35,123 nucleotides of DNA from Treponema sp. (lineage in GTDB: Bacteria > Spirochaetota > Spirochaetia > Treponematales > Treponemataceae). The notes under the pieces are model-generated. The model was not told the DNA's origin, did not search any database, and saw only the letters and a list, made by a program, of their open reading frames with translations. Shown piece by piece: positions 23,440 to 33,395 of the stretch; the first letter of the stretch is position 1, and each line of letters opens with the position of its first letter. The translations under genes were made by a program, and so were the position numbers. Location of the stretch: the NCBI GenBank assembly GCA_016293915.1, contig JAEDCY010000025.1:1-35123 (forward strand), written 5' to 3'.

Positions 23440-26400
23440 ATGGATAATTGTCTGAAAATTCCAAAAACCAGATTCAGCAAACTTTTAGCTTCTCTTTTTG
23501 TTTTTGCAGGGCTTTGTATGAGCGCGCAGGCAGCAGATTATACATGGACTGGAAACGTAGATAATGACTGGAATAACGCTTTAAACTGGAATCCTTCTAC
23601 GGCTGTTCCGGGAGCTGCTGATACTGTTACATTAAACAATGCTGTAAATATTACACTTTCAAATAATGTTACAATAGGTAATCTGTTTATTTATACGGGA
23701 AACACAAATACAGTTACACTTAACCTCAATGGAAAAGAGCTCAATATCAATACAAGACTTAGATTAGGAAAAGATACAACAGGTCAGCTTGTTTTAAAGG
23801 GAGGCTCTCTATCTACCACTGAATTTGACACAAATGATAATGGTAATAACTCTATTTATCTCGATAATACAAATCTTTCAATTTCAACTTTACTGCTTGT
23901 AAATGGTACCGGAACTACAACTATCGATGGAACCGACTCAAGTTCCTTCACAATACCAGCAAGCTATAAAACAGATTATGGAACAGGTAACACTCTTTCT
24001 TTTACAGGTTCTATTCAGCCTACAGTTGAGAGCGGTACCTACACTATTACTTCAAGTGGAGTTCCTGCCCCTGGTGCAACTATAACAATCACTATTTCAA
24101 ACCAGACCTCAGACACACCTCCTGTTCCTGTAGCTTTTACAGATATTACTTTTAAGGCAACTTTTACCGGCACTGAAGAAACTTATAAAGTCAATGGAAC
24201 AGCAATAAACACCGATGCAACAACTTTATCAAATTCCCCGGCTGCCAGCACCATGACAATTACAGTAGAGTTACCACCTTCAATTGAACCAGGTAATGGT
24301 ATCAGTCTTGCTTTATACGAAGGAACTACAACAACAAATCTTCTTGGAACTCCGCTCTTTTACACCCAGCAATCAGAAAACACAAGCTGGACAGGTTCTG
24401 CTGGTGACAGCGACTGGAATAATATTTTGAACTGGACTAATGGTATTCCTGCAAAAAACATGAATGCTATAATTCCAGGCGGTGCTTCTTCCTATCCAAA
24501 CCTTACAAGTGATATATCTGCAGTTGCATTAAAATCTGTAAACTTAAATGCAACAGACTCTAAGCTTACCATAGGAGCCGGTGGACAAATCCAGACAGGC
24601 TCATTAATAAATAAGGGCACACTCTCAAATACCGGAACAATCAGCACCGGAGACTTTACAAATAACGCAGCAATAATAAATGAAGGAAATATTTCTATCA
24701 CAAAAGATCTGACATCTACAGCAAATATCACAGGAACCGGTACCCTGAGTTTTACTGGAACCATAGACCAGATATTTACCAGCAATAACCAAACCTATAC
24801 AAATATTATCGAAAATAAAAATGGCGGCAATCTTACCGTAAGCGGCAACTGCAGCATTGATTCATTTACTATCACCAAGGGAACTGCAACAATATTTTCT
24901 GGAAGGCCGGAAATTACAACCTGGTCTGATGTTGCTGGGGCCGGAAATCTTTCTTTTGCTAATGGTGCCACTTTGAGCAGCGACACAGAAATCAAAACAA
25001 GCGGCACTGTAAACCTGGCAGGAACTTTTGCTACTGCAGACCTTATAGTTACAAACGGTGCTGCAACTCTGAACGGTACCTTCAGCTCAGACTCTCTCTC
25101 CTTTACTAAAGCTGTAACGCTGGCCGGAAATACAACTATCACAAGTTCAGCAGCAAGTAAAACTGTACATTTCGCAGATGCAATTACAGGCGCTTCTAAC
25201 TCGCTGTCTATAAATACAGGAGCCACACAGTTTGACGGAGATGTTTCCGGATTATCTTCTCTCTCAACAGCCGCTGCAACAATCAACTGTGCTTCAATAA
25301 CAAGTAGTGGAGTCCAGACTTATAACGGCGCAATAACTATAAGTCAGAATACAATTCTTTCAGCATCCGAAATTGATTTTCTTGAAACCATTGGAAGCTC
25401 AAATAAACTGACTGTAAATGCGCCTGTTTTCAAAAGCGCTGCCACTGCTGATAATACAATCACTCTGAGTGAAATTGAATTCGCCGCAGACACTTCCATT
25501 CAAACCAATACAAAAAAACTAACATTTGATGTTACTACTATAAGTGGTGCAGGAAAAACTATCTCTCTTTCTTCAGGTTCAAAAGCTGATCTTAAAGCCG
25601 GAAGCATAGTTTCGCCTGCTGTTTCAAATTCCGGTACAATTACATGTATTGGGGCTGTTACTTTTAACGACGCTGTTGTCAATACAAACGGCGCAATTAC
25701 CTGTAACGGTGCAGCAACTTTTAAGGGCGCTTATTCGGGAAGCGGTGCAAGTCTTACTCTTTCCAGCGGAACAAGTCTTTTCGAGTCAGATCTTGATTTG
25801 TCTGGTACAACTTTTTCACACTCAAACGGAACCGTTCAAATTGGAGGAAGTGCTACAGGCGAAGTAACAATTAAAGGACCTCAAACCTTCAACAATTTCG
25901 AAACATCCCGTTCACTTATAATTTGTGGCACCAACAGATTTAATGATTTTACTGCAACAAATCTAGGCGGAAAATCACTTTCATTTGAAGCAGGAAGAAC
26001 TCAAAATATAAACGGTAACCTTTCGCTTTCAGGAACATCATCTTCATCTTTATTAACTCTTAAAAATGAAGGAAGCGGCAGCTGGACTATCACCTGTTCA
26101 AATCCGTCTATCTCAAATGTCAATGTAATCAATTCAACTTCTACAAACAGTATAGTTGCAATTGACAGCAGGGACTCCGGTCATAACACAAAGTGGAATT
26201 TTCCTGGCCAGGAATATACATGGACTGGTAACTCAAGTAATGACTGGAATACGGCTGCAAACTGGTCTCCTGAATCTATTCCTGGTTTTGGCACTAAAGT
26301 TACAATTAACCCCGCTACAAATCACCCGATTCTGACAGAAGCCTTGTCTCTGAATCAAACCTATAACAGTCAAGCTTATACCGGCCAAATAATTGTTGCA

Positions 26401-29400
26401 GAAAATGCAAAATTTGATCTGGCAGCTGAAACTCTTACCGTTGGAACTATTATAAATAATGGAACGGTTCAACTGAAAGGCGTAGCAAATCAAATTACTC
26501 TTCCATGCACAATTTCAAATGGAACTGAAGCTTCAACAGTTGAATATTATGACACCACATCAGTACTTGATTCCACAAAACTTGTCTGGGGAACCACATA
26601 CAAAAATCTCATAATTAGTAAACCTGCGAGTCTGGATGATGTTGTGCTTTCTGTTTCTAATACAACAACAATTAAGCCTGGAACTGGAAAAAATGTGAGT
26701 CTCAACAATCCGGCAAACAGCTTTGGCGGCGCCATTACTTTAGATGGCGGAGCAATTATACTCAATTCTTCAAGTGATATAACAATTGCTGCAAACTCGC
26801 TTGCTGACAGTCTTTCTGTAACCTGTGCAGATGGAAAAACAATTAATATAAATAAGATTACGACAACTGGTGCCCAGACTTTTGATGGAACAGTTACAGT
26901 TGCATCAAACACAACTCTTACAGCAGGAAGCACAAGCCTCATTTATTTCAAAAAGACTGTAACAGGAAGCAATCCACTTACTATTTCTACAGCAAACTCA
27001 CAGTTCGATGGAGCTGTTACCAATCTTGCCTCATTAACAACTGCAGCAAGCACAAGCTTTAATGCAAACATCAACAACGTTGGCACTCTTTCAACAGCCA
27101 AAGCCAATATAAACTGCGCTTCAGTTTCTACAACTGGTACTCAATCCTATGGAGGAGCTGTTACTGTTCAAACAAACACTGCCTTCAATGCAAGTGCCGG
27201 ACAATTAATTAATTTCCAGAACACAGTAACAGGCAGCGGTTCACCTTTACCTCAAGTAACAATTCTGAATGCAAACTCTCAGTTTGATGGAACAGTCAGC
27301 AATCTTACTTCATTGACAACAGCCGCAAGTGCAAGCTTCAATGCAAACATCAGCAGTCTTGGAACTCTTTCAACTGTCGCTGCTAATATAAATTGTGCAT
27401 CTGTTTCTACAAGCGGAAATCAAACTTATAGCGAAGCTGTTACTCTTGGCACTAACACAAGCCTTACCAGTAGTGCAAATATTCTTTTTGATTCAACTGT
27501 AACTGGAGCCTATACTCTTAATTTGAATCAGGCCTTATCTACAACCTTTAATGCCCCAGTTCAACTCACCGGCCTTACAGATTCAACTACTCATACTGGA
27601 ACAGTAACCTTCAATGCCGGTGGAAACATTTCAAATGCAACAAGCTTCAACACAACAGCGCTTCTTACTTTTGGTAATGATTCATCAGATACTATAACTT
27701 TTGGTTCTGCTCCTGACTATGCAAATATCACACACACCGCTGGCCCAACCAGCATAACAGGAACTGTTGTAGGAGCTGACATTACTCTTGGTGACACAAG
27801 TGGCGGACCGGCTACAATTACAACTCCAGGAGTCTTCCTCCTTGCTGATGGAAAGACACTTTCCTACACAACAAGCTTTACACAAAATGGAACAGGAAAC
27901 TCTGTTCTTAAAGGTGATTTTGGAAGCGCTTCTGGAAACGGCAGTGCAGCCTTTGCTCATTCAGTTCAATTAAATGCAAGCGGAGCTTCAAGTTTTGGAA
28001 CAGCAGGAGACTCAATTTCAATAACAGAAAACCTCATAATCACCGCGCCTTCTGCAGGACTAACCATAAACGCTCCAACAACCGTAAATGAAAATATCGT
28101 AATGTATACGGGAGCCGTAACTGCTTCTGCAAACCTTACCGCATTGAATGATATTTTGATTCTGGGGGCTTCATATTCTGAAACAGATACTTCAACAGGA
28201 ATTACTGATGAATATTCATATACAGCTTCACGCCCTACAGGCTGGAGCACAGGAAATTATAATGCAACTCAACTTCCAGACAGATTTCCTCTTCCGGCAG
28301 TTGCAAATTATTCTGCGAGTCTCCAGACACAGCCTGGAATTACTGTTTCAGCTGGAAAAAACTTCTATGCAAATCATACAGAGCTTAAAGGCGTAGCAGC
28401 AGGTCAGTGGATTCTCAAACTTCCAGACCTTACAAATCCGGCAAATGGTTATGCAGAAGCCTATTTCACAAAAGTTACAGACTGTAAGGTTATTTGTAGT
28501 GATGGCTCGGATGACGGCTCAAAGGCCCGTTTAATTACACTTGAAGACACAGATACTGACGCAGAAAAAACTACAAATACTAATGTTGATTTTGATGATT
28601 TTAAGATAACCTCAGCATTTACCGTACGCGACAATGCAATCCGAGTTGAGTTTAATCGTCCGGTAAGATATCACGGTGCAACAATTGAGCTGCTTAAATT
28701 CCATACTAACACTTCTTCACCGTCATGTAATTTCACAGGATTATATTCGGACCCTGAATGTCAGACACCATTAGATTACGATACTCAGTTATCATACTTT
28801 TATATAAAAGCTCAGCCTCAAGATGGAGCTACAATCGGAGCATGGAACACAGATGCAAGCGGTAAATCAGCTGGTGCAGCAGATGAAAAAAGTTCAGACA
28901 GACATGGCATCCATCACACAAGCCTTCCTTGTCTTGATTTCCCTCGCGCATTAAGCGGCATGAATTTTATTCTCACAGACCGCTGGGGTAAACGACTCAA
29001 CAATTATAGCCAGAGGGTAACACTGGCGACAGCTGCAGAACCAGCTTACGGCTCACAGTCTTCAACTTTCGAAGTTGAAGACAAAACAGGCCCAGTTCTC
29101 TGGACCCTTCGTACTGGCCAGGAACTGCATACCGCTTACGACACAACAAAAGGAGAAGCCAGCCAGCACTCCTATGATTCACACAACTTCCTTGAATTCC
29201 GCTACTCAGAACAAGTAGACATTGGCACACACACAGCCTCATCAGTTCCAGAAGAAAACATTCAGGTAACAGATACTCTCGGTGCAATTCAGGAAAATAT
29301 TTCAAGTTCTCACAATACGCTTTCGTTTGCAGGCCTTTCTAAAATCAATGTAACTTCTGGAGAAGGGCTCAAACTTTGTACAGGAAGTAATGGAAACGAA

Positions 29401-31782
29401 AACAAATATGTAAATGCCCTTTACAGACTGGATGAATATTCTGTCCGTCTTTCAATTGCAGGATGGACAGATGGAACCATAACAGATTATTCAGGAAACG
29501 AATATAAAAAGTGGGCCGGTTATATCGAAAGCGCAACACAGTTTACCGGAGCTGCAGCCTCTGCCATCAGTACAACAAATAATCAGGTTGTAGATTTAAG
29601 CGGAAATCCACAAATTGAATATACAAACGGCTTCCAGATTGAACCTCTTGTAATTTCAAATTCATCAGCCTCGAATGTATCAGACCTTCTTCCTCTTGAA
29701 CCAGATCTTTATAGTGCCTGGGATTTATCTGCTCCAGTATTTGCCCCACTCCGTTTCTCAAAAGAATATGCATGGGGAGAACAGGACTATTCTGAAGCGG
29801 TAGGAAACACTAACGGAACTGGTTCTACTCTTGACCGCATAGACTTTCACTTCTTCGATAATACTCCAACTTATACGTCTTCTGATGAAGCTGAATGGTT
29901 TACAGAAATCGGATGGTGTAATCCGGGAAGTGAAGCCTCTAAAGAAAATCTTAAAGACAGCTCTTATACTTATTGTTCTGATATAATCGGAGGTATACGC
30001 CAGTTTGACAGCGACAGCACCCGGCGAACAACTGGTGGTATAAGAATGTCTACAAAACTTGAAGTAGGCACTTCTTTCAAATACAACTCAAACCCATACG
30101 CTGTACCAGACAAAAATTTTTCAAGTGGAATCAGTAATATTTTTACAACAATTATTTCTACACTGTTTACAGGTTCTTCTGATCCTCGCCGTCCGGTAAA
30201 CGACCCGGACGGATTATACCTTGGTTTACGACTTTCAGATTTATCTCTTCCAATTGAAACTACCTTCGCCTTCTCTTTCAACGAAGGAGAAGGATACATA
30301 ACCGACCTGGCTGGAAACAGATTAAGAAGTAAAACTTCAAAAACAATAGACCGCTCAGCTCCTTCATTCGATATCACTTTGAGTCCAATTAATCAAAAAG
30401 AAGTCATTCTGGTATTCGTAAAAGAGGTTGTTACAGATTCTTCAAAAATCAAATTTACAGATAACAACGGAAACAAAATTTCACTTACACAAGATTTCTT
30501 ATCTTTGCTTCCAGGCTGCTTCCAGATTATTTCGATTAATGAAGACGGAACTTTTACCCCAAGCCAGAGTATTCAGATTGATTCTTCTATTCCAGCCGAA
30601 TTAATCTCTGAACATACAAGCTCAAATTTTACAGCATTCCGAATGACGCTCACAAATCCGGTCACTTTCGAAAACATCAAAAATCATTATATACAGGTAA
30701 AACAACACCCTGATTACCCGGAACTTTCAACAGATCCATTCACAAGTAACACCGACTCCCGTGTTACATTGATTCAGGACAAGCTTGGAAATTACATAGG
30801 AATGTACACTGCACATGCACTTTCTGATTTTGCAGTAGGCGTTGTAAACCCGGCTTACGGATATTCACCTGATATGAAGTTCGAAGAAGAATATGTAATG
30901 AACGGACTTTATGGTCAGGGAACCTGGGCTGTTCACGACTGGAATGCAGACCAGCAGAATTACGGAACTCTGCCTGCAGGACATCCTGTAACAATCGTTG
31001 CAAACACAGATGATGGAACAGAAGAAAAACTTTCACTACCTGAAAATGTCAGGATTTATTTTAGTCCTAATCCTCAAGCCGATTCTATTTCTACCCAGTT
31101 GAATAAAGATCTTAACATCAAGCTCCGCGTATGGCTGCCCCTTGTAACCGATGGAATTATTCCAGCCCTTTCTTCAACAAATAATGAAAATTTTAAATCT
31201 GTAGATTCAAAACTTCTCAATTCAAATAATAATACAGAAGGTTTATCTTTTGATATTCCATTGGAAGATACAAAAGACTGGAAAACAGGAAATCAGATTT
31301 CTTTCCTCTTTGGAATTTTGAATTCGAACAATGAACCTTTCCGAATCTACAGCTCTCCTTATTATGATATTGGAACAAAAAGATTCAATCTTTCATTAAG
31401 TAATTCAGTTCCTCTATACTGTTTAAGAATGCATAATATCTCTGATATTTCTACACTCGACCTGTGGTCCTTTAAGATTAAAAGCATCACCGAACAGCGA
31501 GGCGGTGTTACAATTCTGAACAATGTAATCAATCCGGACAAGGGAGAAAAAACGGTTGTAAAAGTTAATCAGCCTGTAAACGGAAAACTCAATGTTATTG
31601 TAATGACTTTGGACGGAAACATAGTAACTTATCTGAATCGTGGAGAAGCTCTTGCTGGAGAACACTTCTTTACCTGGAATGGAAAAAACAAAGCCGGAAA
31701 CTCTGTTGCGCGCGGAATGTACTTTGTAAGGGTAATCGGAGGCGACTTTGATGAAACCCGAAAAGTGATGGTCGTAAAATAA
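23440..31782 (+). CDS. Giant secreted repeat protein with beta-helix-like passenger and C-terminal FlgD-type Ig domain
   Basis: 2780 residues. The signal peptide (basic start, hydrophobic core LLASLFVFAGLC) is cut after AQA. Three copies of a W-T-G ... DWN ... NW ... P ... V-x-(I/L) unit begin at W36, W317 and W928, the pattern seen ahead of autotransporter-type repeats. Between them and up to ~1600 the sequence is Thr/Ser/Asn/Gly-rich with short alternating strands, consistent with a long beta-helix. A 93-residue tandem duplication lies at ~1184-1365. Residues ~1700-2650 contain charged, Ig-like segments (e.g. VRDNAIRVEFNRPVRY). The last ~75 residues match FlgD-type Ig domains (FTWNGKNKAGNSVARGMYFVRV ... 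KVMVVK). No outer-membrane barrel is present. Probably a surface or exported structural protein or adhesin; binding target unknown. Confidence 0.85.
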   Translation: MDNCLKIPKTRFSKLLASLFVFAGLCMSAQAADYTWTGNVDNDWNNALNWNPSTAVPGAADTVTLNNAVNITLSNNVTIGNLFIYTGNTNTVTLNLNGKELNINTRLRLGKDTTGQLVLKGGSLSTTEFDTNDNGNNSIYLDNTNLSISTLLLVNGTGTTTIDGTDSSSFTIPASYKTDYGTGNTLSFTGSIQPTVESGTYTITSSGVPAPGATITITISNQTSDTPPVPVAFTDITFKATFTGTEETYKVNGTAINTDATTLSNSPAASTMTITVELPPSIEPGNGISLALYEGTTTTNLLGTPLFYTQQSENTSWTGSAGDSDWNNILNWTNGIPAKNMNAIIPGGASSYPNLTSDISAVALKSVNLNATDSKLTIGAGGQIQTGSLINKGTLSNTGTISTGDFTNNAAIINEGNISITKDLTSTANITGTGTLSFTGTIDQIFTSNNQTYTNIIENKNGGNLTVSGNCSIDSFTITKGTATIFSGRPEITTWSDVAGAGNLSFANGATLSSDTEIKTSGTVNLAGTFATADLIVTNGAATLNGTFSSDSLSFTKAVTLAGNTTITSSAASKTVHFADAITGASNSLSINTGATQFDGDVSGLSSLSTAAATINCASITSSGVQTYNGAITISQNTILSASEIDFLETIGSSNKLTVNAPVFKSAATADNTITLSEIEFAADTSIQTNTKKLTFDVTTISGAGKTISLSSGSKADLKAGSIVSPAVSNSGTITCIGAVTFNDAVVNTNGAITCNGAATFKGAYSGSGASLTLSSGTSLFESDLDLSGTTFSHSNGTVQIGGSATGEVTIKGPQTFNNFETSRSLIICGTNRFNDFTATNLGGKSLSFEAGRTQNINGNLSLSGTSSSSLLTLKNEGSGSWTITCSNPSISNVNVINSTSTNSIVAIDSRDSGHNTKWNFPGQEYTWTGNSSNDWNTAANWSPESIPGFGTKVTINPATNHPILTEALSLNQTYNSQAYTGQIIVAENAKFDLAAETLTVGTIINNGTVQLKGVANQITLPCTISNGTEASTVEYYDTTSVLDSTKLVWGTTYKNLIISKPASLDDVVLSVSNTTTIKPGTGKNVSLNNPANSFGGAITLDGGAIILNSSSDITIAANSLADSLSVTCADGKTININKITTTGAQTFDGTVTVASNTTLTAGSTSLIYFKKTVTGSNPLTISTANSQFDGAVTNLASLTTAASTSFNANINNVGTLSTAKANINCASVSTTGTQSYGGAVTVQTNTAFNASAGQLINFQNTVTGSGSPLPQVTILNANSQFDGTVSNLTSLTTAASASFNANISSLGTLSTVAANINCASVSTSGNQTYSEAVTLGTNTSLTSSANILFDSTVTGAYTLNLNQALSTTFNAPVQLTGLTDSTTHTGTVTFNAGGNISNATSFNTTALLTFGNDSSDTITFGSAPDYANITHTAGPTSITGTVVGADITLGDTSGGPATITTPGVFLLADGKTLSYTTSFTQNGTGNSVLKGDFGSASGNGSAAFAHSVQLNASGASSFGTAGDSISITENLIITAPSAGLTINAPTTVNENIVMYTGAVTASANLTALNDILILGASYSETDTSTGITDEYSYTASRPTGWSTGNYNATQLPDRFPLPAVANYSASLQTQPGITVSAGKNFYANHTELKGVAAGQWILKLPDLTNPANGYAEAYFTKVTDCKVICSDGSDDGSKARLITLEDTDTDAEKTTNTNVDFDDFKITSAFTVRDNAIRVEFNRPVRYHGATIELLKFHTNTSSPSCNFTGLYSDPECQTPLDYDTQLSYFYIKAQPQDGATIGAWNTDASGKSAGAADEKSSDRHGIHHTSLPCLDFPRALSGMNFILTDRWGKRLNNYSQRVTLATAAEPAYGSQSSTFEVEDKTGPVLWTLRTGQELHTAYDTTKGEASQHSYDSHNFLEFRYSEQVDIGTHTASSVPEENIQVTDTLGAIQENISSSHNTLSFAGLSKINVTSGEGLKLCTGSNGNENKYVNALYRLDEYSVRLSIAGWTDGTITDYSGNEYKKWAGYIESATQFTGAAASAISTTNNQVVDLSGNPQIEYTNGFQIEPLVISNSSASNVSDLLPLEPDLYSAWDLSAPVFAPLRFSKEYAWGEQDYSEAVGNTNGTGSTLDRIDFHFFDNTPTYTSSDEAEWFTEIGWCNPGSEASKENLKDSSYTYCSDIIGGIRQFDSDSTRRTTGGIRMSTKLEVGTSFKYNSNPYAVPDKNFSSGISNIFTTIISTLFTGSSDPRRPVNDPDGLYLGLRLSDLSLPIETTFAFSFNEGEGYITDLAGNRLRSKTSKTIDRSAPSFDITLSPINQKEVILVFVKEVVTDSSKIKFTDNNGNKISLTQDFLSLLPGCFQIISINEDGTFTPSQSIQIDSSIPAELISEHTSSNFTAFRMTLTNPVTFENIKNHYIQVKQHPDYPELSTDPFTSNTDSRVTLIQDKLGNYIGMYTAHALSDFAVGVVNPAYGYSPDMKFEEEYVMNGLYGQGTWAVHDWNADQQNYGTLPAGHPVTIVANTDDGTEEKLSLPENVRIYFSPNPQADSISTQLNKDLNIKLRVWLPLVTDGIIPALSSTNNENFKSVDSKLLNSNNNTEGLSFDIPLEDTKDWKTGNQISFLFGILNSNNEPFRIYSSPYYDIGTKRFNLSLSNSVPLYCLRMHNISDISTLDLWSFKIKSITEQRGGVTILNNVINPDKGEKTVVKVNQPVNGKLNVIVMTLDGNIVTYLNRGEALAGEHFFTWNGKNKAGNSVARGMYFVRVIGGDFDETRKVMVVK
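26990..27540 (+). repeat. Tandem in-gene duplication, about 279 bp per unit
   Basis: The block beginning AACTCACAGTTCGATGG (26995) recurs as AACTCTCAGTTTGATGG (27274), 279 bp (93 codons) later, followed in both by near-identical FNANI..(G)TLST..ANINCASVST coding. A more diverged version starts near 25225. Confidence 0.75.
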
Positions 31783-31800
31783 CTAAAATAAGCGCTGTGC

Positions 31801-31829
31801 TTGTCGACATACATAAAATCTCATATAAT
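31801..31829 (+). promoter_or_regulatory. Promoter of the PilZ-rlmM unit
   Basis: TTGTCG (31801-31806), a 17-nt spacer and a perfect TATAAT (31824-31829). The ATG at 31837 is only 7 nt further on and has no Shine-Dalgarno sequence, so the mRNA is probably leaderless. Confidence 0.6.
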
Positions 31830-31836
31830 AACGTAT

Positions 31837-32193
31837 ATGGTACAAGAAAACCGAAGACACACTCGGTATGATGAGATTGGACGCATTACCGCACCGGAAA
31901 TCTGTGCCCTGCCCGGAATACTTGATGACATAAGTCTGACCGGTTGTAAGGCACACTATTCTTTTCCGGTAATCGTTGATTTGGAAAACGAGTACGAAGT
32001 TAAAATCTCTCCTCTACATAGTGAAAATGGTTCCCCTCTGAATTTAATCTGCACTCCTCAATGGGTAAAAGAGCAGAGCGGCAATACCTATATTGGTTTT
32101 CAAATTAACTATTCTCCAGATGCCCACAAGCTGGAAAACTTTATTAAACTTCTTGAATCAATCTCTAAAGACGATTTACCAGATATAGTATAG
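31837..32193 (+). CDS. PilZ domain protein (candidate c-di-GMP receptor)
   Basis: A 118-residue single-domain protein. The c-di-GMP-binding signatures are both present: RRHTR (R6-R10, the RxxxR motif) and DISLTG (D31-G36, the D/NxSxxG motif), followed by a beta-barrel-like sequence with GFQINY near the end. This predicts a cytoplasmic sensor of cyclic di-GMP that acts through a partner, e.g. motility or surface functions. The ATG at 31837 is chosen over the in-frame TTG at 31801, since that TTG lies in the -35 box. Its stop is separated by one base from the methyltransferase ATG. Confidence 0.82.
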   Translation: MVQENRRHTRYDEIGRITAPEICALPGILDDISLTGCKAHYSFPVIVDLENEYEVKISPLHSENGSPLNLICTPQWVKEQSGNTYIGFQINYSPDAHKLENFIKLLESISKDDLPDIV

Positions 32194-32194
32194 T

Positions 32195-33139
32195 ATGAAA
32201 AATCTCGCATTCTTAGCATTTCCAGAACAGGCCGAACTTTTGATTTCTGAACTGGCTGGCCGATTTGGAATCACACAAAAACCAGACGCACGTTACGGCG
32301 ACCTTCTCTATTTTGAAAATCTTGCATTACCTGAAGGACAGTTTCCATACTGGGCCCGCACAGTCATGCTTGAACCTTTTTTTGTAAAATTTAATTCCAT
32401 TGGAGAAGCAGCTGCCGAACTCAAAAATTTGCAGCGAAACTGGGCGCCCTATCAATACACCTGTTTTCGCCGTGCCCAATTGATTCAGGAAAAGCTTCCT
32501 TACATAAATCTTAAAGAGCGCAGTTTTCCGGTAAAAATCCCAAACTCACCAATGGGACTCTATACATTAATTGATGAACATACAATGATTGCCAGTGCAG
32601 CAACAACAAGTACACTACCGGCAGGAACTCTTCACTTTATAGAAGACCACGAAAATCCGCCGAGCCGTGCTTACCTGAAAATTCAGGAATCACTTACTAT
32701 GGCAAATCTCCTCAATGGTACAGAACTTCCTCATGAAGGCCAGCGCTGCTTTGAAGCCGGAGCCTGTCCCGGTGGCTGGACCTGGGTTCTGGTAGGACTG
32801 GGAGCCTCTGTGTACGCTGTAGACCGCGCTCCACTTGCAGAAAGTCTGATGAACAATCCCCTTGTAGAGTTTCAGGCCCACGATGCCTTTACTTTAAAAC
32901 CGGAAGAACTTGGCCATGTAGACTGGGTATTCTCTGATGTAATCTGTTACCCTGAACGCCTTTTAGAGTGGATTAAGAAGTGGCTAAGCTATCAGCCTGA
33001 TTTGAACATGATTTGCACAATAAAAATGCAGGGAGAAATCAACTGGCCTCTGATTCAGGAATTTGCTGATATTCCCGACAGCCGTATTGTGCACCTGAAC
33101 TACAACAAGCACGAGCTCACCTGGATTCATTCTCATTAG
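32195..33139 (+). CDS. rlmM: RlmM-like rRNA 2'-O-ribose methyltransferase
   Basis: A 314-residue SAM-dependent methyltransferase resembling RlmM (YgdE), which methylates the ribose of C2498 in 23S rRNA. A THUMP-like N-terminal part (about 1-110) precedes the catalytic domain: PSRAYLK (K162), the SAM-binding loop EAGACPGGWTWVL (187-199), AVDRAPL, FSDVICYPE (D248), ICTIKMQGE (K277) and NKHELTW (E307), giving the K-D-K-E tetrad. It is shorter than the enterobacterial protein (about 366). No ribosome site is seen before the ATG, which lies 1 bp after the PilZ stop, so it probably depends on translational coupling. Confidence 0.87.
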   Translation: MKNLAFLAFPEQAELLISELAGRFGITQKPDARYGDLLYFENLALPEGQFPYWARTVMLEPFFVKFNSIGEAAAELKNLQRNWAPYQYTCFRRAQLIQEKLPYINLKERSFPVKIPNSPMGLYTLIDEHTMIASAATTSTLPAGTLHFIEDHENPPSRAYLKIQESLTMANLLNGTELPHEGQRCFEAGACPGGWTWVLVGLGASVYAVDRAPLAESLMNNPLVEFQAHDAFTLKPEELGHVDWVFSDVICYPERLLEWIKKWLSYQPDLNMICTIKMQGEINWPLIQEFADIPDSRIVHLNYNKHELTWIHSH

Positions 33140-33165
33140 CCCGGCTTCACACGAATTACCCCAGC

Positions 33166-33268
33166 GTCGGGGATGACCAATAAGTTTACTTCCTAGTGTC
33201 ATTCCGAACTTGTTTCGGAATCTATAGGTCTAGATATAGTGTAGATGCTGAAACTAGTTCAGCATGAC
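33166..33268. repeat. Palindromic intergenic repeat, family B (copy 3, complete with leader)
   Basis: The leader GTCGGGGATGACCAATAAG (33166 on) matches the one at 16727. The core 33198-33268 has hairpin TTCCGAA-CTTGT-TTCGGAA, a linker and hairpin GCTGAA-ACTAG-TTCAGC, between terminal GTCAT and ATGAC. The linker includes TCTATAGGTCTAGATATAGTG. Confidence 0.8.
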
Positions 33269-33296
33269 GATACTTTTTGGACAGCCCCCTATAACA

Positions 33297-33322
33297 AGAT
33301 GCTGAAACTAGTGCAGCATGAC
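33297..33322. repeat. Palindromic intergenic repeat, family B (copy 4, half element)
   Basis: AGATGCTGAAACTAGTGCAGCATGAC repeats the right half of copy 3 with one changed base. Only this half is present, about 28 bp after copy 3. Confidence 0.7.
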
Positions 33323-33345
33323 TTAAAGTTAATTTACTATATCTA

Positions 33346-33374
33346 TTGAAATCTCCCCTAATTTCCGATATTAT
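33346..33374 (+). promoter_or_regulatory. Promoter of the 55-aa small gene
   Basis: TTGAAA (33346-33351), a 17-nt spacer and TATTAT (33369-33374). Transcription would start near 33381, giving a ~15-nt leader containing ATAGGAGAG before the ATG. Confidence 0.6.
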
Positions 33375-33395
33375 ACCGGGATATAGGAGAGTATA

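Noticed and set aside
24795..26942. Long minus-strand open frames (up to 163 codons) within the giant gene
   Set aside because: They mirror the Thr/Ser/Ala/Gly-rich codons of the real gene, giving Val/Pro/Ala-rich products with no ribosome sites.
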